A stretch of 64,000 nt of DNA. Source: Lates calcarifer (lineage: Eukaryota; Chordata; Actinopteri; Centropomidae). The DNA lies in contig NC_066833.1 in NCBI RefSeq assembly GCF_001640805.2, forward strand, positions 5,046,960 to 5,110,959, read 5' to 3'. Position numbers and translations under genes: made by a program. Positions 37,725 to 48,339 of the stretch are shown one piece after another. The notes below the pieces were generated by a model that saw only the letters and a list, made by a program, of their open reading frames with translations, was not told the DNA's origin and ran no database searches. Positions within the stretch are counted from its first letter, which is position 1. Every line of letters starts with the position of its first letter.

Positions 37725-38195
37725 ATTTTTTCACACTCATCACAGAGGTCATCAGAGAATATTTCTTTGAGGAGCTTTCCTACATCCAGCACTTAATGTG
37801 TAGTTATATCAACAGTACCACCTACAATGCTGCACAAACTATAATATACTGTATGTGCTAACGGCAAATTCTCACAAAATTGGGTGTTTTTATGCAAGGT
37901 CAAATTAAATTAAATTTTGAATGTCCGCAATTACTCCTGTAAACATGCATTTTAAAGCTTATGTATATCACAATGAAAGGTTCATCAATGATCCCACATG
38001 CATGCATGTGTTTCTGCAGATAACAATAATAATAATATATTTCATTCTTAGAACTTGTTGCAGTCTGTCTTCATGCAGTATGTCTTGATGGTCTCTCTGA
38101 AATCATCAGCTGGGAGCAGTTTAAGGCCACCTCCAATTTTAGTACAGCTGCTAAGTCATCATCACTTCCTGTTGCAACAATATCAGCCTAGAGGT
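37725..38195 (-). pseudogene. HSPA12-like exon relics
   Basis: Two blocks match the intact HSPA12-like gene in order and orientation. 37725-37835 resembles its last exon around 33165-33345 (CAGAGGTCATCAGAGAATATTTCTTTGAGGA-type block, then CAACAGTACCACCT at the acceptor). 38090-38195 resembles its third exon (ATCAGCTGGGAGC ... TCAGCCTAGA around 34470-34565). Both blocks are heavily shortened, with internal deletions and no open frame. No relics of the first two exons are seen. They stand directly 5' of the coiled-coil gene that starts at 38309. Confidence 0.7.
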
Positions 38196-38308
38196 TATTT
38201 CTCAAAAAAGCCCCACCCCCTGATTTGTAGAGCTCTACATTAGCACTGGAGACAGACTGACTGAACACATGCTCCTTGGACAGGACAAGAAAGAGGAGAA
38301 TCAGCAAA

Positions 38309-41300
38309 ATGAGTGAAAATCAAGAGGGGTAAGTGCTTAAAATATAATGTTAACTCTATATACTGAGGAATTGGGAATGTAGAGTAGACCAAAATACTAA
38401 ATATAATAAACAGTGGGGTTAACAATGGGAATAGGAGGTCTTATCTAAGTGTGAAGTTTACATTGATTAGCTCCAGCATCGCTGGTCTCTTGCATTGACA
38501 CTGGGAGATCCTGAAATGTTGTTTTATCCTTGTATTATTAACTACTGAATAATTTGTCTGCCCGCAATGATGAAAAACTGACAAGAAATTGTATTTCTTT
38601 TTGTCATGTTACATTCTGTGACACAGAATATACATGCTAAAGAATAGCAAGCTCTAATGCCATAAAAAGACAGGAGACATCTATGAAATTTCTTCAGTGC
38701 ATTTTTTACTACTCACTACTACCTTACACAATAAAAGATCTGAAAACGAACTGTATTTCTTTTGAGCAGCAAGGAAGATGTAAAATCCTGCTGCCAACAG
38801 TGTGAACAAATTCAACGTGACTGCAAGGAAAGGTTTGTCTCCAAAAATTAATTATGAATGTTTGCAGAATTTGTGTTTATATTTTGCTTTACCTTGTCAA
38901 TCTGTAGTCTGAAGTGATGGTAACAAAATAACCATTTATGATGATTTAAACACAGGATTGCTGAGATGCAAGCTGAATGCGACAAGAAACTTGGAGGGGC
39001 AAGGTAAATATTTTTCTGACCTTATTTATTAGATACAGAGGGAACACCACAACACCTGTGCAATATAGTTGTATATTTAAAATGGTGACTAGTTCCTGAA
39101 ATGCAAGATGAGAGAATGCATGTTAGCTACTACCTATAGTTTTACAAAATAATAACCACATATCATATCTGTAGTACAACTACAGTGGTAGTTGATGCCC
39201 TTTCGTCACTTGGCTGCCACCGTAGACTCTCTGACATGCTTGAAAAGGGAGGGGTTGAGGGGACAGGTGTTCAGTTGGTTGCAATACCTGTTTTCACCAC
39301 CTGATGCCACTAAATCTTACACACTGGTCCTTTATATAAACCATTTAATGCTAAATGTTAATAGAATTTGTGCTTTAAACTCTGAAGCCATGGTCTCAAG
39401 TGCTCTAACCTAGATAACCATTCATGATGTTGGTACCCACAGTATGACTGAGATGGACATTTTTTACAAAGGCCGATCTTACCAAAATGACCATTTATGA
39501 TTATTTAAACACAGGAATGCTGAGACGAAAACTGACTGCTATAGGGATCTTGATGAGGCAAAGTAAACATTTTTCTGAACTTATTTAATACATACAGAGT
39601 AAACACTGGAACACCTGTGCATTATGGTTGCATATTCAAAATGGTGACCAGTTTTCGAGACTTTAGCCCCCTCTAGAGGATATCTGAAGTCAGTTACAAA
39701 AAATGTGTTTTATTTGGATTTGACACAAACTTAAAAATATTGTTGTTGTAAATGGAAGAAAATTAATAAATCTTGATCATGTTACATCCTGTAACACAGA
39801 GAATATAAGTGTTAAAGAACAGCAAGCTCTAATGCTATGCTGTAAAAAAGACAGGAGACATCTAAGAAATTTCCTCAGTGCATTTTTCACTACTTACTCC
39901 TACCCCTCACAATAAAAGAACTGAGAAGATTATCCATTCATTTATTTTGTGCAGCAAATGCTCTACGGAAAACAAAGACGTAGAATCCAGGGACCAGCAG
40001 TGTGAAAAAACTCTCCGTGATGGCCAGGAAAGGTTTGTTTCCAAAAATTAATCATGAATATTCACACAGTTTGTGTTTATATTTTACTTTACATTGTGAA
40101 TCTCTAGTCTGAAGTGATGTTACCAAAATAACCATTTATGATGGTTTAAAAACAGGATTACTGAGACAAGAGCTGACTGCAATGAAAAGCTTGAGGAGGC
40201 AAAGTAAATCTTTTTCTGACCTTATTTGTTACATACAGAGTGAACACCAGAACACATGTGTGATATGGTTGCATATTTAAAATGTTAAAATGACTAGTTT
40301 CTGAAACTGAAACAAGCCCCCTCTAACAGATGTTTATGATCAGTTATAAATATTATGTTTTGTTTGGATTTGACACAAATTTAAAAATATTGTTAGTAAT
40401 TGGAAGAAAATTAATACATTCTGGTAATGTTACATTCTGTGACTCAGAATACAAGTGCTAAAGAATGGCAAGCCCTAATGTTATGCTTTTAAAAAGACAG
40501 GAGACAACTATGAAATTTCTTCAGTGCAGTTTTTACTACTCACTACTACCCCTCACAATAAAAGATCTGAAAACAAACTATATTTCTTTTGTGCAGAACA
40601 CACAATGAAGACAAAGAAGTGAAATCCAGCTGCCAACAGTGTGAACAAATTAAACATGACTGGATGAAAAAGGTTTGTCTCCAAAAATGAATTATGAATG
40701 TTCACAGAATTTGTGTTTATATTTTGCTTTACATTGTGAATCTGTAGTCTGAAGTGATGTTACCAAAATAATCATTTATGATGATTTAAACACAGGATTG
40801 CTGAGATACAAGCTGAATGTGACAAGAAACTTGAAGAGGCAAGGTAATTTTTTTTTTTTTGAACTTATCTGTTACATACAGAGTGAACACCAGCACACAT
40901 GTGCAACATGCATATTTAAAATGGTAACTAGCTTCTGAAACTTGACCCCCCTCTAGAGGATATTTAAGGTCAGTTACAAATAAAATGTTATGATTGGATT
41001 TGAAACAAATGCAAAAATATTGTTAGTAAATGGAAGAAAATGAATAAATCCAGATCATGTTACATTATGTGACACAGAATATACATGCTAAAGAATAGCA
41101 AGCTCTAATGCTATAAAAAGACAGGAGATGTCTATGAAATTTTTTCAGTGCATTTTTTACTACTCACTACTACCTTACACAATAAAAGATCTGAAAACAA
41201 ACTATATTTCTTTTGAGCAGCAAGGAAGACGTAAAATCCTGCTGCCAACAGTGTGAACAAATTCAACATGACTGCAAGGAAAGGTTTGTCTCCAAAAATT

Positions 41301-43322
41301 AATTATGAATGTTCACAGAATTTGTGTTTATATTTTGCTTTACCTTGTCAATCTGTAGTCTGAAGTGATGGTACCAAAATAACCATTTATGATGATTTAA
41401 ACACAGGATTGCTGAGATGCAAGCTGTATGCGACAAGAAACTTGGAGGGGCAAGGTAAATATTTTTCTGACCTTATTTATTAGATACAGAGGGAACACCA
41501 CAACACCTGTGCAATATAGTTGTATATTTAAAATGGTGACTAGTTCCTGAAATGCAAGATGAGAGAATGCATGTTAGCTACTACCTATAGTTTTACAAAA
41601 TAATAACCACATATCATATCTACAGTGGTAGTTGATGCCATTTTGTCACCTGGCTGCCACCGTAGACTCTCCGACATGCTTGAAAAGGGAGGGGGTGAGG
41701 GGACAGGTGTTCAGTTGGTTGCAATACCTGTTTTCACCACCTGATGCCACTAAATCCTACACACTGGTCCTTTATATAAACCATTTAATGCTAAATGTTA
41801 ATAGAATTTGTGCTTTAAACTCTGAAGCTGTTGTCTCAAGTGCTCTAACCTAGATAACCATTCATGATGTTGGTACCCACAGTATGACTGAGATGGACAT
41901 TTTTTACAAAGGCCGACTTGAAGAGACAAGGTAAATATTAAGCTTACTTTTGATGACATATTAAACACATCTGTAGCAACTACAAACTACAATATGTGAC
42001 AGTCAGGTTTTGTTAAAATTGTATCATTTTTGTATCAATTTGAATCAAAGAAAATTTGAGGGTAGAATATCAGATGGTTTATTGGATTACATTTGGAATA
42101 TCCACTTAAACCACTAGTGTGATTAAATGTTTATGACAGCAACCAGTCTCTGGAGCTTTATCTCTGGAGGCGATTTACTATTTTAAATCAACAGTAATAA
42201 ATACTCAAATAATAAATACCAACAATACTAATACTGATAAATACAAAGGATATAGTACAAATGGTGCACATTAAAATCAGTTGGTACCACATTATTTGTT
42301 CTAGATGTGCCCTGAAACAAACACAGGAAGAATTTAAATCATTCAAAGACAGGTACGTGAAACTGGTTACAAAAAGAAATTTTGATTTGGTGCATATGTT
42401 GACCTAGTGAAATAAAAAAAACAATTAACACTCACTTTTTTTCTTTGCATAGGGTGGCACAAGGCCTTGGTCTCTCAATAAAGACAGGAGACACTGAGAG
42501 TATGAACAACCCAGTCAGCAAAATGAAACTTAAACAGATGTATGATAATTTGAGAATTACAAAATGGCCAAAAATGAGAGGAAATCTGAATTCAAACAAA
42601 ATGAATGAAGAATTTGCCAGAGCTTTAATTCAGGTATGATACAATCTGGTGATGTAAAATTACTATAGAGTGATCTTACTCAATCCCTGTTCAGATTCAA
42701 TTAATTGAATTATTTGTTTGTTTGACTAAAAATGAACATGTTGATTACAGAAAATGTTTGAAGACTCGAAAAAGCAAATGGAGAAGAACAAGAAGCTGAT
42801 AATGGAAATGTGTGGGCTGGATGAGAACAGTAAAGGACCAACACCTCAGAGGGTACTTGACTTTAAGACTATTGTCCAAAAAGGGCTTACTGTGTTACTA
42901 TATTTCTGTAAGGAGCAGCTTTTCTTTCTTACAGGTTACACAATACACACAGTTAACAATTCAAAATCTTCAGCTGGCTCTGTTCTATAGCAGAAAAGAA
43001 GATGTTCAGGTATGTTTGAAATTAGTTTTACTAGTGCATACATTTCATACAATTTTAACTGTGCTTGCATAACTGATAATGCAAAAATCTAACAATGTCT
43101 CCAATACAGACTCCTTTTCCTGAATATAAAGGTGAAAACCCCCAGGATGTGATGGTGACTTTCAGACATCTGGCTGCTGAGTGCTACTGGTTGGGCTGTT
43201 TGATGGCTTTAAACAATCCTCCTCTTGAACCTTGCCGGAAGTGTGATGATGAACTGAACCCTTCGGAAATTTTCCCACGTCACATTGAATCGGCCTGTGA
43301 AATGGAACCAATGGAGCAATGA
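38309..43322 (+). CDS. Coiled-coil protein built from a tandem exon array, with a MIEAP/SPATA18-like C-terminal domain
   Basis: Exons: 38309-38328 (ATG, MSENQEG), 38770-38832, 38956-39003, 39515-39562, 39955-40032, 40156-40203, (40597-40672), 40796-40843, 41221-41283, 41407-41454, 41883-41930, 42305-42352, 42453-42633, 42751-42852, 42935-43009 and 43110-43322. Omitting 40597-40672 gives 1131 nt, exactly 377 codons with stop (376 aa). Including it breaks the frame. The first ten small exons keep phase 2/2 and encode charged helical blocks with one conserved Cys each (QQCEQIQ, AECDKKL). The C-terminal part has KMKLKQMYDNL, a helix ending IMEMCGL, and CYWLGCLMALNNPPLEP. The last resembles the C-M-PPL segment of the MIEAP domain of mitochondria-eating protein. 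MIEAP acts in mitochondrial quality control. That assignment is tentative and no function is claimed. Confidence 0.7.
38570..39474 (+). repeat. Exon-array unit 1 (near-identical to unit 4)
   Basis: It contains the long exon 38770-38832 and short exon 38956-39003. It then has a relic of a dispersed repeat (39190-39336) and the first part of an exon homologous to 41883-41930, beginning at 39443. It pairs with 41020-41917 at an offset of 2451, dropping to 2440 after an 11-base deletion near 39173. The copies are almost identical in introns too, so the duplication is recent. Confidence 0.85.
39475..40420 (+). repeat. Exon-array unit 2 with fused leading short exon
   Basis: The unit starts at a chimeric junction (39474/39475), where an exon ends mid-codon into intronic sequence of the array. 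It holds short exon 39515-39562, long exon 39955-40032 and short exon 40156-40203. Its flanking introns share the ACCATTTATGATG-TTTAAA-CACAG acceptor block and the ACAATAAAAGAtctga block with the other units. Confidence 0.8.
40421..41030 (+). repeat. Exon-array unit 3, long exon frame-broken
   Basis: It contains long exon 40597-40672 and short exon 40796-40843. The long exon is 76 nt, whereas its homologues are 63 or 78 nt. A one-base gain near its end (GATGAAAAAG against CAAGGAAAG) destroys the symmetrical phase. The spacing to unit 4 is about 624 bp and to unit 2 about 642 bp. Confidence 0.8.
41031..41930 (+). repeat. Exon-array unit 4 (near-identical to unit 1)
   Basis: It contains exons 41221-41283 and 41407-41454, the dispersed-repeat relic at 41630-41776, and the complete short exon 41883-41930 whose truncated twin is at 39443. 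This unit therefore looks like the donor form and unit 1 the copy cut off by the recombination junction. Confidence 0.85.
41630..41776 (-). mobile_element. Fragment of a dispersed fish repeat inside the exon array (twin at 39190-39336)
   Basis: In reverse orientation it has AGGACCAGTGTGTA(A/G)GATTTAGTGGCA and CACCTGTCCCCTCA, the same element that is better preserved at 47482-48335. Its presence in both units shows that it was inserted before the local duplication. Confidence 0.65.
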
Positions 43323-46200
43323 CAAAGTGAATCTGCCTGGTTTAGGTGACCAGCACTATTGCTATTGATTTCAAATAATGCTAAAAAAGAAATAATGCTT
43401 TTTGCTCTCACATTAGGTTACAGCACAGAGACATTTAGTTTACTGCTTTATTTTACTTTAGCTTAGAGACTGGAAATAGGAAACCATCTAGCCTGTATAA
43501 AAACAGAAATGTAAAAATTCTTTATTATTATATATTATTATTATATAATTTATTCTCTTCCCATATGCGTTACAATTAGTTATTTTTGCACTTTGATTCA
43601 ACAACTGAGATATACTGTGTTAAATAATAGGCTGCAAAGGTGATGGTAGGTGCATTTTATCACCTTCTGACAGAATGAGACAAGCTGTTTATCCCTATTT
43701 ACAGTTGTTATGCTATGCTAATTTACCTGCCTTCTAACTGCAGCCTCATATTTACTGTACAGATACAACAACAGCATCAGACTGTCAGGAAGAAAGCAGA
43801 TTAGCATGCCTCTCTCAACATTTAATACCTGTGATAGTTAATTTGTGTATAGTGCTATAACCACACAGCTACCAATATTCTATTTCATAAAAAGTGAATC
43901 AAACAGTCTTATAGTGCCAGTTTGATATATTTTACACTTTTTTAAAGAAAAAATGTTAGAAGTTATTTCTGAAAACATTTACAAATATGATTAATGTTTC
44001 TGTTTTATTTATTTTTATCATTTATAACATAATGCAGACTTATTGCTAAATCATAAGTGGATAGGTAGATGGTGTTCTGTAATATTACTATTATTATCAT
44101 TAAAGTTACAGTTTTTACTACATCTGTAGTGTCAAAAGTAATTATTACTCTAAAGGTTTTGCCAGAGTATCTTCTTGTCTTCTCAGATTGTCACTACAGA
44201 GGTACAACCTTCAAACAATCACACAGACTCTGTGATAAATAAATAATTTACTGGATATAAACATTTCCCATCAATCTCAGACATGTCTTTTAGTCTTTTA
44301 AAATCAGTGATATGAACTCATGACCTATGTCAAATACAGTTTATATCAGAAGTTAGGGGCATGTCTTATGATCTCACTATTGTATTTTATCAGAGTGTGT
44401 GGCTTCAAAACTTTTTGCTTTCTCTGTTTACTACTAATGTAAATCACTTAAATAAATGAGATAATGTCATTGTGAATCTGAATTAATCTTCCACAGCATC
44501 CTTTAGACACACACAAAATGCAATGCCATGTTAAACGTATCCACAAAACCTTCATGGACCATATAAGCTCATATGTGTGGCACTCAGAGGGGCAACTTAA
44601 AACATCTTTTTCCAGGTGCATTTTATCAAACTCTCTCTGGATGAGAATTTCAGAGTTCCAGAAGTTCTGTCATTTTGCAGTGAACAGTCCAATTCACATT
44701 TGGTAAAAGTTAATGCAAAGATTAAAAACATTATATTTAATTTCTGCCTCTAGTGCGGAAACACCAAAGCAGTAAACACAGCAACAAAGACATCACAGCA
44801 ACTCAAAAATCTTATTGATTACCATAAATCTAAATATATTGTTTGACTGCACTCTACCCTGCACATGAGAAAGCATAACTGTATAACTTTAATGAATGCG
44901 TCCCTCTGGCATACCTCGCCGGAGGTAAGCCTCCAGGACACAAAGGAAAATAATGAAATTTGATTCTGAAAATGGTCCAGGTTAAAATGTTAATTCTAAT
45001 TTTGCATTACTAAGAACACTTCAAAGAATATCAGCCAAATGAAGTTTCTCTGGATACTTCATCAGAGCTCAGAGTGTTTTGAAATTACTAATCATTTTAA
45101 AATGAACCACAACTTACAATAATAATATTAACAATTTGCAGATTGTTACAGTGAAATCTTCACACTGCCTTGTCTTCTCCATATGCTTTGACATGTTATG
45201 GAAGTCTAATCAGATGTATATAGTATGACTTATCTTTTGTACTTATGAATTATCTACTTCATGGCCCTCAATGAAAAATAAACATGGCTGCATTTCTAGC
45301 TGATTATGCTGTTAGCTTCAAATGCACAAGATATGAAAATTTCCATATACTTTGTGGAGAAGCCACACAAAGCAGGAATCAGCAAACATCATTGTCTGGT
45401 TTCCTGTTTCCCTTGAAAAACCTCAGACATAACAGAGCTCCTAGGGTATCAGGGGACTGATAGCAACTGTCTGGTTTTCTGTCTATATCAGGAATAGAGG
45501 TTCTGGCTTTGACTGTGAACTGTTTGAAAATGAAACGCAAAATTAATAGAATTAAAATATGTAATGTTTGATTTGACATAACTGTATACATGAGCTATGG
45601 CAAGAAGATTTTAAAAATCATTCAGACATTTTAATGAATTCCATGACAGTTTGCCCATAGATTTGTATTTTTCTGGTGGAAAATTGAATATTTTAGCCCA
45701 AGGGTGGCTAGAGGAAAACATAAAAGTCATCCTCTTGGAACCACAAACATCAACAGAAAAGGTTATGGAAAACTACCCAGTAGCTTGTTAAACATCTTGC
45801 TCTGGAACGGAGTGTTGGATTGACTTTGTCGCTGTTATTAGCCCCTGCATCTCGAAAAGTAAGAAAAGACAGTTTCTACAGTTGCAACCTTGTATGTTTA
45901 ACAGTCTAAAGTTGGCCTCAGTAAAGTTGAAAATACCTTCAGACAAGTAAACCAGACACAGCAGGCTTGACATTTTAAGGGCTGGAATTCAGAAACTCTT
46001 TTGTGACTTGCAATTATCCTGTGAAGACTTGTGGCTTGACTTCAACTTACTTCAAAGACTTGACACATGACCTAAGATTAACTCAAACTGACTTGAAGAA
46101 TAAGGCTATCAGCTATATTCTATACTTATATTGTCAACATGTCTGATAAAAGACCAGAACTGACAATGTGTGTATGTCTTTCAGTACTTTGCCACTACCC
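43323..46200. other. Gene-poor spacer downstream of the coiled-coil gene
   Basis: This is AT-rich sequence with TTA/TAT low complexity near 43526-43550 and several AATAAA words (for example near 44238 and 44450) that could serve the upstream gene. No exon, transposon end or conserved protein segment is recognised. Confidence 0.45.
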
Positions 46201-46208
46201 TATCTTGT

Positions 46209-46777
46209 CTATCTTGTGGTACTCAGCAATGACTGAGCTGTGAAGAACAACAAGGCAGCATCAAAAATAGAAACTGTAACAAGTGTTAATGTACTGTATC
46301 CTACAGTAGGACCATAGGACATAATTTGGCTGAGAAATGTAACACCACCAGCTTGGCAAATATTGATAGTGTGAGTTAGAGTATATGCAGGAGTAGTTGG
46401 GTCCAAGAAAATTTCTGGATGATAAATTGGACTATAACCATATGCATCACGCTGGAGAGGGAAACTCAGCAACAGTCTTATAGAGAGAACAGCGGCAAGC
46501 AAGTTCATCACAATCAGAGCTTCCTCTCTCCTTGTGACTGCTAAAAAGAAAATTAAATAACCACTGAATGCCACACACACACACACACACACACACACTC
46601 CAGTGGGAATTCTCACAGCTGCCATTTCTGCCTGCCAGGGCTTGCATCATCAGGTACCAGAAACCTCCAAAGCCTCTGAAAAGCCTCAGAGAGATGAGAG
46701 GATCACTGATCAAACTGAGAATATTCTGAGTCACCCACAAACCCAGAGACAAAAGGTAAAGGATAAAGGAACAGGCT
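46209..46777 (-). pseudogene. Possible MS4A-like tetraspan gene fragment
   Basis: Two candidate exons on the minus strand are joined by a plausible intron. The first is 46617 to about 46777 (LGLWVTQNILSLISDPLISL ... GFGGFWYLMMQALAGRNGS), with a GTGAGA donor. The second is 46209-46540, after a TTTTTAG acceptor (VTRREEALIVMNLLAAVLS ... STLTLVTVSIFDAALLFFTAQS). The junction is in frame. The hydrophobic segments and the E-x2-(L/I)V-x-N pattern recall MS4A/TMEM176 transmembrane regions 2-4. The loop between is short, no start exon is found, and a CA repeat (46572-46599) fills most of the tiny intron. It may be a decayed or partial gene. Family assignment is weak. Confidence 0.35.
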
Positions 46778-47481
46778 GTGAAATGATTGTCTTCCCGGTG
46801 TTATTGTACCCAAACCAAAAGAAAACATGTTTTCTTTTGACAGCCTATGGGTATTTTTCCACATATAGATCCAATTTGTTCACGCCTTATAGAAGCTACC
46901 TCTCACATGTCTCTTTGGATCTCGTGGCAATCCTTTTACTGATTCCAACAGTTGCAGACAGAAGCTTATCTGAAGCAGAGAAGCAAAACACACTGTGTTA
47001 ATTGGAGAGTTACTCCGGAGAAAGGTGGCGGTTGGAGTGACACAGTGAGTGAATCAGCCTTATTCAGAAGATTCTGATTCAAATGTTATTGAAACCTGAT
47101 TGGTGTTTTGAAGTACATAGCATCACCATTATCATCAGCATCATTGTCAAAGAACAAAAATCTCTCATTTGAAATGACAAAAACTTTTATACTATTTTAT
47201 ATGTATATTTTCTCCTTAAAATAACAGCTTCAAGAGAATAGTACCTCTGAGTGACAGTCAGCAGGTAAAACTGCTAGAATCAGCCCAAACAAATTCTGGA
47301 GTAATGACGATCTACAGATTTAGAAGTCATTAAAAACCAGTGTTCATCTCTGATATCCAACCAGGAAACTTTGAAAATATCAAGAATTATAAACAGAGTT
47401 TGGTGTGTTTGTTGCAGTAACAGCATTTCCAGTTCCAGAAACCAGGGACTGTGCAGATTTAACTCTATTCGGTCATGTTTT

Positions 47482-48335
47482 AAAGGAGCAGTGTGTAGGA
47501 TTTAGTGGCACCTGGCAGTGAGAATGTTAATTGCAGCCAGCTGAATACCTGTCCCCTAATCTCTCCCTCTTCAAGTGTTTTGGAGAGTCTATGGTGGCTG
47601 TTAGGTGATAAAATAATGTCAACTACCACATCGACCTCTCAGTAAGTTATTCACCTTGTTTATGTGCACTTGTTTCATCTCAGCTCAGTGTGTGAATATT
47701 GTGTTTTGTTGTCACTTACAGCTGTCGTTTATCTCCTCTCCTCTCCTGTTTCATGTGTGTGTCTTTATATACAGTTTATGGTGTGTGCATGCATAGCCCC
47801 TTCATACACACAGAGTAGAGCAGCAGGGGGAGACAGGCTGACAACTCAAGTGTTAAGCGCAAGCAAACCTCCCACAAGTGTTACTAAGTGTCTTTAAAAT
47901 CGTTGGTGGACAGACATTGACCCCAATGAAAGTCAGGCCAAAATATTCTTTTTCTTTTTTTTTTTTTAACTCTCTGCCACTGATGGCAAGGAAGCTAGCC
48001 GTTGTCCTCACCTGCAACTTTGTTAATTATTATTAATTATTATACAACCACACCACCCCAAAATAGTCACCCTAGAGGGAACACTGTATATTTAGATATT
48101 GTATTTAGTAGTTTGTCTGTAAAACTATAGGTCACAGCTGACATGTAACAGACTGTGACAGGCTGTGACATCATCATAAATATGCTAAAGGCCCTTTATA
48201 GAGCCACTGTTTGGTTTGGTTTGTCCGTTCTGGGCTACTGTAGAAACATGGCAGTGCAACACGGTGGATTCCGTGGAAGAGGACGCTACATAGATATAAA
48301 TGGCTCATTCTAAGTAAACAAAAACACAATGATTA
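47482..48335 (+). mobile_element. Non-autonomous dispersed fish repeat, interrupted
   Basis: It begins with AAAGGAGCAGTGTGTAGGAT and TTTAGTGGCACC, then TGAATACCTGTCCCCT. The second half has TTTGTCCGTTCTGGGCTACT, GTAGAAACATGGC and ATGGCTCATTCTAAG near 48215-48315. Both halves belong to one abundant fish element, but about 500 bases of other sequence lie between them and the right terminal repeat is lost. Reverse-oriented fragments lie at 39190-39336 and 41630-41776. Confidence 0.6.
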
Positions 48336-48339
48336 TTAG

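Noticed and set aside
38570..41930. Regularly spaced repeats that could suggest a CRISPR-like or satellite array
   Set aside because: Units are over 600 bp with splice sites and open short exons in constant phase. This is an exon array in a eukaryotic gene.
44880..44940. GC-richer palindrome (CCTCGCCGGAGGTAAGCCTCC) considered as a tRNA or hairpin RNA
   Set aside because: It has no A/B box or cloverleaf and is too short for a known structured RNA.
46603..47001. 132-codon plus-strand ORF
   Set aside because: It is antisense to the MS4A-like candidate exon in its first half and has no motif in the second.
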